Shown here piece by piece: positions 26,296 to 35,286 of a stretch of DNA of 64,000 bases; the first letter of the stretch is position 1; every line of letters starts with the position of its first letter. The position numbers were made by a program, and so were the translations under genes. The notes under the pieces are model-generated. The model did not search any database, had not been told where the DNA came from, and was given only the letters and a program-made list of their open reading frames with translations. This DNA is from Actinoallomurus vinaceus. Lineage in GTDB: Bacteria; Actinomycetota; Actinomycetes; Streptosporangiales; Streptosporangiaceae. The stretch lies in the NCBI RefSeq assembly GCF_039542055.1, contig NZ_BAABHK010000030.1:29180-93179 (forward strand). Reading direction: 5' to 3'.

Positions 26296-26302
26296 GTCTC
26301 CG

Positions 26303-26308
26303 AGACTA
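26303..26308 (-). promoter_or_regulatory. Candidate leaderless -10 box of nadE
   Basis: TAGTCT on the minus strand fits TANNNT and is separated from the nadE GTG by seven bases, which would put the first transcribed base at the start codon. It lies at the very end of the lysR gene. The -35 is weak. Confidence 0.45.
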
Positions 26309-27238
26309 AACGGGGTGTTCCTGGACGTGTTCGGCGGTGTTCGGGGCGGGGGATTCGGCGCCTCTTTCCAGGTCGGCGGCGGCCTGGACCAGGGCGCGGA
26401 TGAGCGGGTTGTCGTCGGCGGTGCGCCAGACGAAGGCCCATTCACAGGGCGGGGCGTCGCGGATGGGCACGAAGGCCAGGCTGGGCCAGGGATAGAAGCG
26501 GGCGGCCTCGGCGGCGACCCCGGCGGCCGCCTGGGCGGAGGAGACCGCGGTGAGCGCCTCCTGCCAGGTGGAGACCTTGGGATCGTGCCGGATGGGACGG
26601 CCCGAGGGGGTGCGGAAAGGCGCGAGGGTCTCTTCCATATAGGCGGGGATCGACCGGCCCCCGACCAGGGCGCAGTCGCCGAGGTCCTCCAGGCCGACGG
26701 CATCGCGCCCGGCGTAGGGATGGTCGGCGCCGACCATCAGCAGCACGGACGAGGTGTGGAGCACCGGGCCGACGGTCAGGTCGGGTTCGCGGACCGGCAG
26801 CCACAGCAACGCCACGTCGACCTCGCCGGAGCGGAGCAGGTCCAGCGGGGAGGGCGGCTGGATCTCGCGGTGCTGTAGCCGTGCCCTCGGGTGGCGGGCC
26901 TGGAACAGGTCGAGGAGGTCGCCGATCAGCAGGGTCATCGGGCCCATGGTGCCCAGGGTCAGGCTTCCCGTCGTGCCGTGGACGGCCTCCTTCGCGGCGT
27001 CGATCCCTTTCAGGATCTGCCGGTATCCCGCATACAGGTCGTCGCGCAACTGCTCGCCGAGGGGGGTGAGACGGACCACGCGGGAGGTGCGGTCGAACAG
27101 CGGAGCGCCGATGCCGCGTTCTTGTTTCTTGATCGCCTGGCTGACGCGGGACGGGGTGATGTGGAGCCGCTCGGCGGTCCGGCCGAAGTGCAGCTCCTCG
27201 GCGAGCGTCAAGAAGATCTCGATGTCCCGAAGCTCCAT
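26306..27238 (-). CDS. LysR family transcriptional regulator
   Basis: A 310-residue LysR regulator, a clear paralogue of the one at 14065-14964: the DNA-binding N-termini share ELRDIEIFLTLAEELHFGR. The effector domain has conserved DVALLWLPVREPDLTVGPVL, also seen in the paralogue. It is not divergent from any obvious target; the MFS gene behind it lies on the same strand. It could be co-transcribed with nadE but nadE seems to have its own promoter. A TTGATCAA site and a 9-bp inverted repeat precede its start. Target unknown. Confidence 0.9.
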   Translation of the reverse strand: MELRDIEIFLTLAEELHFGRTAERLHITPSRVSQAIKKQERGIGAPLFDRTSRVVRLTPLGEQLRDDLYAGYRQILKGIDAAKEAVHGTTGSLTLGTMGPMTLLIGDLLDLFQARHPRARLQHREIQPPSPLDLLRSGEVDVALLWLPVREPDLTVGPVLHTSSVLLMVGADHPYAGRDAVGLEDLGDCALVGGRSIPAYMEETLAPFRTPSGRPIRHDPKVSTWQEALTAVSSAQAAAGVAAEAARFYPWPSLAFVPIRDAPPCEWAFVWRTADDNPLIRALVQAAADLERGAESPAPNTAEHVQEHPV

Positions 27239-27277
27239 CCGTCCCCCCGGATCGTTAACACACAGCTCAACAATCTT

Positions 27278-27323
27278 TTGATCAAGGCATGCACCGTGAA
27301 TCTATCGGTCAACAGTGCATGCC
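27278..27323. promoter_or_regulatory. Palindromes upstream of the second lysR
   Basis: TTGATCAA at 27278-27285 is followed directly by GGCATGCAC (27286-27294), which pairs with GTGCATGCC at 27315-27323. The first element is shared with the other lysR promoter; the second is specific. Both are plausible autoregulatory sites. Confidence 0.5.
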
Positions 27324-27397
27324 GACACCGCCGTACCGATCCCCGTCGCAGCAGGTCATGGCAAGGGCGGGCGGTGAGCCACCGGACCCCCGTACGG

Positions 27398-28645
27398 TCA
27401 GGCGGGCCGGTCGCCGGGCCGGGACCGCAGCGTCCGCACCTCGGAGAAGAGCAGCGGGGTGAGGACGATGAGGATCTGGAGGGACCCCGCCGTCCAGAGG
27501 GTGGTGTGCAGGCCGAGCCGGCCGGCCACGGGCGCCACCAGCGCGAGGCCCAGCGGCTGGCAGGCGATCGCGCCCGCCCACTCGTAGGCGCTGACGCGCG
27601 ACAGCGCGGTCGCCGGGATGTGCTGCTGCAGGGCGGTCTCCCACAGCGTGTTGAAGACCATGAGGACCACGCCGCCGCAGAACGCCGCCACCGCGATGCC
27701 GGTCACCGTGAGGCCGGCGGCGAGGGCGAGGGTCGGGAAGGCGAACATCGCCATCATCGCCACACCGGAGCGCAGCGGGAACCGCGGCCGTACGCACAGG
27801 GCGATCACGCCGCCGCCGAGGCAGCCGGCACCGAACGTCGCCGAGATCAGCGCCCACGCCCCCGCCCCGCCGAACGACCGGGCGCTCATCGTCGGGCCGA
27901 GCACCGAGAACGCGCCGTAGAGCAGGTTGACGAGGGAGGCGGCGACGATGACGCTCCACACCCAGCGCCGCGACCGGAACTCCCGCCAGCCGTCGGCCAG
28001 GTCGCGGGTGAACCGCCGGGACCGTTCGTGACCGGCCTGCCGCAGCCGGAGCCGGGACAGGCAGGCGGCACTGACGGCGAACGTCGCGGAGTCGGCGGCG
28101 ATCGCCCAACCGGGTCCGACGCCGACGACGAGGGCGCCGGCGATCGCGGGCCCGGTGAGCAGTGACGTCGAGAGGGCCAGGACGCGCAGGGCGTTGGCGG
28201 GCTGCCGTTGTTCCGGCCTGGTCGTCGCCTGGATGATCCCGGGCACGGCCGGTCCGGACAGCGCGGAGGCGATCCCGTGCACCGTCTGGAAGACCAGCAG
28301 GTGCCAGATCCGGGCGGATCCGGTGATCAGAAGGGTCGCCGAGACGCCCTGGACGACGGCGCGGACGAGGTCGGTGCCGAGGATCAGCGCGTGCCGGGGC
28401 AGCCGGTCGGCGATGACCCCGCCCGCCAGCGTGAACAGGACCTGCGCCGCGGATCCGGCGGCGAGGACGACGCCGAGGTCGAAGGCGCGGCCGGTGAGGC
28501 CGAGGACGGCGAAGGCGAGCGCGGGGGCGACCATCCCGTCGCCGAGCATCGAGGTGCACTGGCCGACGAAGAACCAGCGGAAGTCCCGCTCCCGGAGAAC
28601 GGACAGTCCGCGCGCCAGGACACAGGAGCTCTGAGCCCGCACCAT
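27398..28645 (-). CDS. MFS transporter, EntS-like 12-TMS
   Basis: A 415-residue membrane protein with about 12 helices. The first helix region DFRWFFVGQCTSMLGDGMV and the loop ADRLPRHALILGTD are typical of the enterobactin-exporter/macrolide-efflux group (PF05977/PF07690). It ends about 160 bp beyond the lysR start and runs in the same direction. No siderophore genes are near, so a drug or metabolite export role is inferred only from family. The start codon context is weak; a few residues may be misassigned. Confidence 0.85.
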   Translation of the reverse strand: MVRAQSSCVLARGLSVLRERDFRWFFVGQCTSMLGDGMVAPALAFAVLGLTGRAFDLGVVLAAGSAAQVLFTLAGGVIADRLPRHALILGTDLVRAVVQGVSATLLITGSARIWHLLVFQTVHGIASALSGPAVPGIIQATTRPEQRQPANALRVLALSTSLLTGPAIAGALVVGVGPGWAIAADSATFAVSAACLSRLRLRQAGHERSRRFTRDLADGWREFRSRRWVWSVIVAASLVNLLYGAFSVLGPTMSARSFGGAGAWALISATFGAGCLGGGVIALCVRPRFPLRSGVAMMAMFAFPTLALAAGLTVTGIAVAAFCGGVVLMVFNTLWETALQQHIPATALSRVSAYEWAGAIACQPLGLALVAPVAGRLGLHTTLWTAGSLQILIVLTPLLFSEVRTLRSRPGDRPA

Positions 28646-28876
28646 TCAGCTCGTACGCCGCCTCGAAGGGGATTAACCACCTGAAGTTAGACATTCCGGA
28701 CTGGTGTGGTCAACCCCTCTTCAGAGATCAGAACTGTCTACTAGTTGAACGCAAGAATTCGGGCTCGACCAGCATGTGTTCATGGCTTGACCTCATTTGT
28801 CGGACGAGGGACAGTGAGGCCGCAGCCTCCTGACTGCGCGCTCATGGCCCCGCCCCGCTCTCGAAGAGAGGTCCCG

Positions 28877-30271
28877 ATGAGTGCGTCCCCCGCCAGGCAC
28901 GGCCGGCGTGTGCCCCGTGCCCTCCTCGCCCTGTTGTCCGCCCTGGTCGTCGCGGGCGCCGCGGCGACGGCCGTCTCCCGCCCGGCGCACGCGTCCGCGC
29001 CCGGCGCCCCCGCCGGCTGGACGACGGTGTTCACCGACGACTTCAACGGCCCCGCCGGCTCGGGCGTCGACACCGCGAACTGGCAGTACACCACCGGAAC
29101 GAGCTATCCCGGCGGCCCCGCGAACTTCGGCACCGGGGAGGTGGAGACGATGACCTCCTCGACGTCCAACGTCTCCCTGGACGGCTCGGGGAACCTGCGG
29201 ATCACCCCGCAGCGCGACGGCGCCGGCAACTGGACCTCCGGTCGCGTCGAGACCCTGCGCTCGGACCTCCAGCCGCCCGCCGGCGGGAAGCTCCGGGTCG
29301 AGGCGCGGATCCAGATGCCGAACGTCACCGGCGCCGCCGCCCACGGCTACTGGCCCGCGTTCTGGATGCTGGGCGCCCCCTACCGCGGCAACTGGTGGAA
29401 CTGGCCGGGCATCGGCGAGCTCGACATCATGGAGAACGTTCAAGGCATCAACAACGAGTGGGCCACGATGCACTGTGGCACCAGCCCCGGCGGCCCGTGC
29501 AATGAGACCACCGGGATCGGCGGCCAGCGGGCCTGCTCACCGACGACCTGCCAGGCCGACTTCCACACCTACGCCCTCGAGTGGGACCGGAGCACGAGCC
29601 CGGAGGAGATGCGCTTCTACCTCGACGGCGTCAACTTCCACACCGTCCGCGCCGACCAGGTCGACGCCACCACCTGGGCCAACGCGACGAACCACGGATA
29701 CTTCATCATCCTCAACGTCGCGATGGGCGGCGGCTTCCCGGCGGCGTACGGCGGCGGCCCGGACTCCGGCACCGTCCCCGGCCACCCCATGCTGGTCGAC
29801 TACGTCGCGGCCTGGCAGACCGGCGGCGGAGGCGGCACCACCCCGCCCCCGACAGGGAACCGCGGCGCGTACACCCCGATCCAGGCCGAGTCGTACGACC
29901 AGCAGTCCGGTGTGAACTCCGAGGCGACGAGCGACAGCGGCGGCGGGCAGGACATCGGCTCCGTCGCCAACGGCGACTGGGCGCTGTACAAGGGCGTCGA
30001 CTTCGGCTCCACCGCCGCCACGCAGTTCTACGCGCGGGTCGCGAGCGGCGCCGCCGACGGCGTGAGCGGACTGGTCGAGGTGCGCCTCGACAACCGCGCG
30101 AACGCGCCGATCGGGAGCTTCGCCATCGCGAACACCGGCGGCTGGCAGAGCTGGCGCACGGTCCCCGCCAACATCAGCGGGGTCACCGGCGTCCATGACG
30201 TCTATCTGACCTTCACCAGCGGCCAGCCCGCCGACTTCGTCAACGTCAACTGGTTTGACTTCGGCCACTGA
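28877..30271 (+). CDS. Secreted GH16 endo-beta-1,3-glucanase with CBM6
   Basis: A 464-residue exported hydrolase. Signal peptide about 1-40 (ending AHA-SAP), GH16 domain about 48-300, a Gly/Thr/Pro linker, then a CBM6 domain (about 330-464, IQAESYDQQSGV at its start). The catalytic motif is GELDIMENV with nucleophile Glu181, Asp183 and acid/base Glu186. It should cleave laminarin-type fungal or algal beta-1,3-glucans outside the cell. ATG at 28877 is preceded by GAGAGG; the frame is open further upstream but lacks a signal peptide there. Confidence 0.93.
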   Translation: MSASPARHGRRVPRALLALLSALVVAGAAATAVSRPAHASAPGAPAGWTTVFTDDFNGPAGSGVDTANWQYTTGTSYPGGPANFGTGEVETMTSSTSNVSLDGSGNLRITPQRDGAGNWTSGRVETLRSDLQPPAGGKLRVEARIQMPNVTGAAAHGYWPAFWMLGAPYRGNWWNWPGIGELDIMENVQGINNEWATMHCGTSPGGPCNETTGIGGQRACSPTTCQADFHTYALEWDRSTSPEEMRFYLDGVNFHTVRADQVDATTWANATNHGYFIILNVAMGGGFPAAYGGGPDSGTVPGHPMLVDYVAAWQTGGGGGTTPPPTGNRGAYTPIQAESYDQQSGVNSEATSDSGGGQDIGSVANGDWALYKGVDFGSTAATQFYARVASGAADGVSGLVEVRLDNRANAPIGSFAIANTGGWQSWRTVPANISGVTGVHDVYLTFTSGQPADFVNVNWFDFGH

Positions 30272-30277
30272 GACGCG

Positions 30278-30314
30278 TGGGCGCGGGGCGCCCGCCCCGC
30301 CCGCCCCGCGCCCA
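30278..30314. terminator. GC-rich terminator after the glucanase gene
   Basis: A 13-bp stem (30278-30290 with 30302-30314) begins seven bases after the stop codon. The loop is itself C-rich. It probably stops both this gene and the convergent MFS gene. Confidence 0.7.
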
Positions 30315-30381
30315 TGCCGAGTTCCGCAGAGCCCGCACGGGATGGACGCCGCGAGCCCGGCAGACCATTCCGCGCGGGCTC

Positions 30382-31614
30382 TCAGGCGGTGAGGGCCTGC
30401 CGCCGGCGTCGTACCGCGGGGCCGAGCGCGAGGGCGCCGGCGGCGGCCGCCCCGCACGTGAGGGCGCAGGCGAGCCACGGCGCCCAGGAGGTCAGACCGA
30501 GCAGCCCGCCGCCCACCGGCGGGCCGAGCAGCGACGCGATCGCGAACGCCGTGCCGTAGAACCCGCTGTACCGGCCGCGCAGGTGCGGGGGAGCGAGGTC
30601 CGCGATGATCGCCATGGACACCGACGCGAACAGGATCTCGCCCAGCGTCCACACCCCGACCGTCGCGGCGAACATCCACGCCGACGAGGCGAACGCGGTG
30701 AGCCCGAATCCGGCACCCACCACGGCCACGCCCGCGGCCAGGACCCGGCTGCGGTCGCGGCGGCCGAGCCAGGCGCCGATCAGCGGCTGGACGATGACGA
30801 TCCCGATGCCGTTGACGGCCATCGCGAAGCCGAACGCCGACGGGGGAAGTCCCGCGCGTCGCATCGCCAGCGGAAGCGTCGAGTACGCCTGCAGATAGAC
30901 GAAGCCGTAGCACAGGACGACCAGCACCGAGCCGACCGCGACCCGGTCCCGCAGCACGTCCACGAAGCCGCCGGGTTCGCGCTCCGCGCGCCGGCCCCGG
31001 GTCTCGGGCACCGCCCGCCAGACCAGGACGCCGCACGCCACGCTGCTGGCCGCGTCCACCCAGAACAGCCACGTGAAACCGGCGCGCGCCAGCGTCCCGC
31101 CGAGCACCATCGCCACCGCGAAGCCGAGGTTGATCGCCCAGAACAGCAGCCCGTACGCGCGGGTCCGCTCGGCGGGGCCGATCAGGTCGGCCATCAGCGC
31201 CTGCGACGCGGGACGGTACGCGTCGATGGTCAGGCCGAGCACGAACACCAGCGCGATCAGCACGGGCGTCGCGGTGGCGTACCCGAGCGCGAGCATCGCC
31301 GCCGCGGTGGCCAGCATCCCGCCGGTCAGGGTGGCGCGCCGCCCGACCCGGTCGGCGAGCACCCCGCCGACGACCTGCGACACGATCGAGCCGAGGCCGA
31401 ACAGCGCGAGCACGATCCCGGCCGCGGCGACGGACAGGCCGCGCACCCCCGTGAGGTAGAAGGCGAGGAACGGCTCGACCATCGTGCCGAGCCGGTTGAC
31501 GAAGCTGCCGGTCCACAGCACCCAGAAGGCGCGCGGCAGGCCGCCCACACGTGTGTAGAGGAACGAGGGGAGGCGGGTGGGCGGGGGAACGGGGATCTCC
31601 TCGACGGACGTCAT
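30382..31614 (-). CDS. MFS transporter
   Basis: A 410-residue protein with 12 predicted helices. Motif A is present as ADRVGRRATLTGGML, following the fourth-helix region LFGLGSIVSQVVGGV. It belongs to the broad drug-efflux MFS class (SET/YdhP-like). It is divergent from an ArsR-like regulator gene at 31670, with only 55 bp between, so the regulator probably represses it. The start is ATG at 31614; no clear ribosome site precedes it. Substrate unknown. Confidence 0.87.
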   Translation of the reverse strand: MTSVEEIPVPPPTRLPSFLYTRVGGLPRAFWVLWTGSFVNRLGTMVEPFLAFYLTGVRGLSVAAAGIVLALFGLGSIVSQVVGGVLADRVGRRATLTGGMLATAAAMLALGYATATPVLIALVFVLGLTIDAYRPASQALMADLIGPAERTRAYGLLFWAINLGFAVAMVLGGTLARAGFTWLFWVDAASSVACGVLVWRAVPETRGRRAEREPGGFVDVLRDRVAVGSVLVVLCYGFVYLQAYSTLPLAMRRAGLPPSAFGFAMAVNGIGIVIVQPLIGAWLGRRDRSRVLAAGVAVVGAGFGLTAFASSAWMFAATVGVWTLGEILFASVSMAIIADLAPPHLRGRYSGFYGTAFAIASLLGPPVGGGLLGLTSWAPWLACALTCGAAAAGALALGPAVRRRRQALTA

Positions 31615-31654
31615 GGGGGAATGGTCGACAACCCGTGGGTCCGGCTGAAATTCT

Positions 31655-31670
31655 TTTAGCGGTGCCTAAA
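31655..31670. promoter_or_regulatory. TTTAG-N6-CTAAA operator overlapping a start codon
   Basis: A palindrome TTTAGCGGTGCCTAAA spans 31655-31670; its last base is the A of the regulator's ATG. It lies in the 55-bp divergent gap, so binding would block both promoters. The regulator mRNA is probably leaderless, as no ribosome site fits. Confidence 0.5.
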
Positions 31671-32680
31671 TGATCGAGTTCCTCTTCGCCCCCGACGACG
31701 TCGCCCGCCTCCGCTTCGCGTTCTCCCCGCTCTGGGAGCTCGCGCACAGCCTGCGCGTGCTGGCCGATCCCTCGCGGCGCGCGCTGCACATGCCGTGGGT
31801 GCGCGCGGTACGACCCCGGCTGCGCGGGCTCGACCTGACGCCGCTGCGCGCGCTCGTTCACGCCGACGGGTACATCCCCGACTTCCTCACCCCGCCGCCG
31901 GAGACCCCGCTGCCCGACTTCGCCGCGGAACTCGCCATGGTCCGGGCCACGCCCGCCCACCTGGTCGCCGAGGAGATCCTGCACGTCGGACGGCGCAGCA
32001 CGGGCGCCGTGCCGTTCGAGGAGCAGCGCCGGGCGATGGCGGAGCAGCCCGAGCGCGCGCTCGCGCACGTCGCCGACCTGCTCGGCGCCTACTGGGAGGC
32101 GGCGATCGAGGAGCACTGGCCGAAGATCCAGGCGCTGCTGGAGACCGACGTGCTCCGGCGGTCCCGCGCCCTCACCGAGCGAGGTGCCGAGGGGCTGTTC
32201 GCCGGGCTCCACGAGGCGGTCCGCTGGCACGGCGATCGGCTCGCCGTCCAGCGTACGTGGCACTACCGGGGCGCGCTGGCAGGGCGCGGGCTGATCCTGG
32301 TGCCGAGCGCGTTCGTCTGGCCCTCCGTCTCGATGATGACCCCGCCCTACCGGCCGATGCTGAGCTATCCGGCGTACGGCGTCGGGACGCTGTGGGAGAC
32401 CGCCCCCGCGGCGCCCCCGGACGCCCTCGCGGCGTTGATCGGCCGGCGCCGGGCGGCGCTGCTCCTCGCGCTCGCGGGCCCGGCGTCGACGACCGAGCTC
32501 GCCCGGCGACTGGCGGTGACGCCGGGCGCGATCAGTCAGCACCTCGGGGTCCTGCGCGCCTGCGGCCTGGTGACGGGCCGCCGGGTCGGCCGGCGCGTGC
32601 TGTACGCGCGGACGGCCGCGGGCGACGCGCTCGCGGAGGCGGGCGGCGCGATCGACATGGACGTGACCGTGCGCGACTGA
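31670..32680 (+). CDS. ArsR-like winged-helix regulator with DUF5937 domain
   Basis: A 336-residue regulator. The N-terminal about 250 residues match the DUF5937 type (start MIEFLFAPDDVARLRFAFSP, then SLRVLADPSRRALHMPW). The C-terminal winged helix (about 255-325) reads TTELARRLAVTPGAISQHL followed by a wing GRRVGRRVLYA, typical of ArsR. It probably controls the divergent MFS exporter. The ligand that DUF5937 senses is not known. The start codon is part of a palindrome. Confidence 0.87.
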   Translation: MIEFLFAPDDVARLRFAFSPLWELAHSLRVLADPSRRALHMPWVRAVRPRLRGLDLTPLRALVHADGYIPDFLTPPPETPLPDFAAELAMVRATPAHLVAEEILHVGRRSTGAVPFEEQRRAMAEQPERALAHVADLLGAYWEAAIEEHWPKIQALLETDVLRRSRALTERGAEGLFAGLHEAVRWHGDRLAVQRTWHYRGALAGRGLILVPSAFVWPSVSMMTPPYRPMLSYPAYGVGTLWETAPAAPPDALAALIGRRRAALLLALAGPASTTELARRLAVTPGAISQHLGVLRACGLVTGRRVGRRVLYARTAAGDALAEAGGAIDMDVTVRD

Positions 32681-32736
32681 TTGACTCTGGTGCGTGAGTG
32701 GGACGGATGGAACGTCGCGACCCCCTCGGAGGCACC

Positions 32737-33543
32737 GTGCACCTGATCACCCTCTCCCGGGCGTCCGCCCTGCCCGCGACGGCGGCGGCCTGCCTGCTGG
32801 CCGCCTGCGTGCCGGCCGGCCACACCGTGCGAGGCGTCCACCTGGTGGCCGGGAGCACGCTGACCACCTGCACCCACCTGCCGTACGCCCCGTTCCAGTT
32901 CCAGCGGGGCAAGGCGATCGTCGGCTTCGACGTCGACCTGATCGACCTGATCGCCCGGCGGCTGGGCGTCCGGCAGAAGATCGTCGACACCCGGTTCACC
33001 GCGATCACCTCCGGCCAGGTGTTCGCGGTCGCCGCCTGCGACGTGGCGGCCGCCGGGATGACCATCAACCCGCAGCGGGCGGGGGTGGTCGACTTCTCCC
33101 GGCCGTACTTCGACTCCGGGCAGGTGCTGATGGCCCGGCGCGGCGAGCCCGTCACGCCCGGCGCCTTCGGCCCGGGCGGGCTGCGGGTGGGCGTGGTCGC
33201 CGGCACGACCGGGCAGGCGTACGCGCGCGTCGAGGGTTGGGAGCCGAAGGCGTACGAGAACGCCACGACCGAGCTCGACGCGCTGCGCACCGGCCAGGTC
33301 GACGTGCTCGTCCAGGACGACCCGGTCGTCCGCTACTGGCTCACCGACGAGGCCAACGCCGACTTCGTCCTCGTGCCCGGACTGCGCACCCACGAGCAGT
33401 ACGGCTTCGCCGTGCGCAAGGGGCACAACCCCGCCCTGGTACGGCTGATCGACCAGGTCATCGCGCAGATCCGGCGGGACGGCACCTACCGGCGCACGTA
33501 CGAGCGCTGGATGGGCCCGATGCCACCCGACGCCGCGGGCTGA
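32737..33543 (+). CDS. Amino-acid ABC transporter substrate-binding lipoprotein (orphan)
   Basis: A 268-residue SBP_bac_3 protein. The lipobox is LLAA-Cys. Binding segments include CTHLPYAPFQ, GFDVDLIDLIARRLG and DVAAAGMTI. GTG at 32737 was chosen because GGAGG lies four bases upstream; upstream starts lack one. It closely resembles the binding protein at 35287-36096, which is followed by its own permease and ATPase, so this copy has no dedicated transporter and may share that one or act as a sensor. Polar amino acid is inferred as ligand from family. Confidence 0.87.
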   Translation: MHLITLSRASALPATAAACLLAACVPAGHTVRGVHLVAGSTLTTCTHLPYAPFQFQRGKAIVGFDVDLIDLIARRLGVRQKIVDTRFTAITSGQVFAVAACDVAAAGMTINPQRAGVVDFSRPYFDSGQVLMARRGEPVTPGAFGPGGLRVGVVAGTTGQAYARVEGWEPKAYENATTELDALRTGQVDVLVQDDPVVRYWLTDEANADFVLVPGLRTHEQYGFAVRKGHNPALVRLIDQVIAQIRRDGTYRRTYERWMGPMPPDAAG

Positions 33544-33592
33544 CGCCGCCCCCAGGCGTTCTCTCCGGCCGACCGGGCGGCGGCACGCCGCG

Positions 33593-33626
33593 TTCCGGAC
33601 CGGGCCGTGGGGTGGGCCGTCCGGAA
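33593..33626. terminator. Possible hairpin after the orphan binding protein
   Basis: TTCCGGAC at 33593-33600 pairs with GTCCGGAA at 33619-33626. It lies in the 150-bp gap before the penicillin-binding protein gene. Rated low because the loop is long and no T tract follows. Confidence 0.35.
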
Positions 33627-33694
33627 TCGGTCAGATCGTCGCCTTCCCGCGGCGGTGGATGATCGACTTAGGCGTCGCCGATGGGGGAGTTCGA

Positions 33695-35212
33695 ATGCGT
33701 CAGGTGGCCGTCCTCGCGGCCGGGGTGATCCTGCTGGTGGCGGCGGCCGCGTTCTCCTGCGCCGCGTTACGGCGACCGAGCGGGCCGGCGACGCCGGAGC
33801 AGGCCGCGAGCGCGTACTTCCGCGCCTGGGGGAACGGCGACTTCGCCGCGATGCGGCGCCTGGTCGACGACCCGCCCGGCGACTTCGCCGACCGGCACCG
33901 GGACCTGTCGCGGTCGCTGCACGTGGACTCGGTGGAGTTCACCCCGGGCCGTCCGGTGCGGCACGGGGACGAGGCGTCCGTCGACTACGCCGTCACGCGC
34001 GCGCTGGGCGGCGTCGGCGACTGGAGTTTCCACGCGACCCTGCGGCTGGCCCGGCGGAACGGCGCCTGGCGGGTGGTGTGGTCGCCCGCGACCCTGCATC
34101 CCGCCCTGGTCGACGGCGGGGAGTGGTTCCTCACCCGGATCGAGTCCGCGTCGGCCGCCCCGGCCGCCGCGGACGGCAGGCCTCTTCCCGATGACAGCAG
34201 CGTCCAGCCGTACCTCGCCGGACTCGGCGACGGCTCCGAGGAAGGGCGCCCTGGGTGGGCGGTGCAGATCCGGAATCCCGGGCACGTGGCCGTACGGCTC
34301 AAGACCTTCGGCGGGAGCGACGCCCACGCCCTCCGTACGACCATCGACCGGCGCGTGCAGGCCGCCGCCGACGCGGCGGTCGGATCGGCGTCGGCCGCGC
34401 TGGTCGCGATCCGTCCGTCGACGGGCGAGATCCTGGCGGTCGCCGACCGGCTGCCCGATGCCAAGGGCGCCTTCCTCGGCCTGTATCCGCCGGGGTCGAC
34501 GTTCAAGGTGGTGACCGCGGCGGCCCTGCTGAACGGCGGCATGACGCCGGCGAGCCCGGTGGACTGCCCGGCGGTCACGGTGGCGGGGCAGCGCACCATT
34601 CACAACCACGGGAGCCTCGCGCTGGGGCGCGTGCCGCTCGCCGACGCGTTCGCGGAGTCCTGCAACACGACCTTCGCCACGCTGGGCGTCGCGGCGGGCG
34701 CCCGGCGGCTCGGGTCGAGCGCCGCCGCCTTCGGGTTTGGCGCCCACTTCGCCCCGGGGACGGACGCGTACGCCGGCGACTTCCCGGACCCCGGCGGCGA
34801 CAACGGGCTGGCCGAGGCGTCCATCGGCCAGGGGAGGGTCCAGGCGAGCCCGCTCGCCATGGCCGTCGTCGCCGCGGCCGTGGCCGACGGCTCGTATCGC
34901 TCCCCGCGGCTCGTGTCCGCGCGCCTCGCCGGGCAGGGAACGGTCCGGCCGCTGCCCGCGGCGGTGGTGGCGGGGCTACGGTCGATGATGCGCGCGGTCG
35001 CCACGCGGGGGACCGCGGCGCACGCCGGGCTTCCGGCCGGCACGGCGGGCAAGACGGGGACCGCCGAATATGATGCCGAAGGCCGTACCCACGCGTGGTT
35101 CATCGGCTACCGGGGTGACCTGGCCTTCGCGGCGTTCGTCTTGCACGGCGGCGACGGCGGGCAGGTGGCTGCTCCGGTGGCGGCCCGCTTTCTGACTGTG
35201 ATCAAGTCGTAA
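33695..35212 (+). CDS. Penicillin-binding transpeptidase with NTF2-like N-domain
   Basis: A 505-residue membrane-anchored transpeptidase. A hydrophobic N-terminus (1-25) with a nearby Cys is followed by an NTF2-like (MecA_N-type) domain about 32-150, and a transpeptidase domain about 215-505. Catalytic motifs are S268-T-F-K271 (SxxK), S322-C-N324 (SxN) and K453-T-G455. It lacks a glycosyltransferase domain and is therefore a class B, PbpA-like enzyme crosslinking peptidoglycan. ATG at 33695 follows GGGGGAG. It sits between two paralogous amino-acid binding proteins, an unusual place. Confidence 0.9.
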   Translation: MRQVAVLAAGVILLVAAAAFSCAALRRPSGPATPEQAASAYFRAWGNGDFAAMRRLVDDPPGDFADRHRDLSRSLHVDSVEFTPGRPVRHGDEASVDYAVTRALGGVGDWSFHATLRLARRNGAWRVVWSPATLHPALVDGGEWFLTRIESASAAPAAADGRPLPDDSSVQPYLAGLGDGSEEGRPGWAVQIRNPGHVAVRLKTFGGSDAHALRTTIDRRVQAAADAAVGSASAALVAIRPSTGEILAVADRLPDAKGAFLGLYPPGSTFKVVTAAALLNGGMTPASPVDCPAVTVAGQRTIHNHGSLALGRVPLADAFAESCNTTFATLGVAAGARRLGSSAAAFGFGAHFAPGTDAYAGDFPDPGGDNGLAEASIGQGRVQASPLAMAVVAAAVADGSYRSPRLVSARLAGQGTVRPLPAAVVAGLRSMMRAVATRGTAAHAGLPAGTAGKTGTAEYDAEGRTHAWFIGYRGDLAFAAFVLHGGDGGQVAAPVAARFLTVIKS

Positions 35213-35286
35213 CCCGCTGGAGTATCCGCAGGTGGCGACTGATATGACATAGTCGGACAGTTGTTTTCATGGCTTATGGAGGAATT

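Noticed and set aside
28745..28876. N-terminal extension of the GH16 enzyme
   Set aside because: The signal peptide starts at the ATG at 28877, which has its own ribosome site; extension would bury it.
29537..32542. Minus-strand frame of about 1000 codons
   Set aside because: Overlaps GH16, MFS and ArsR-like genes, all with clear motifs in other frames; shadow frame.
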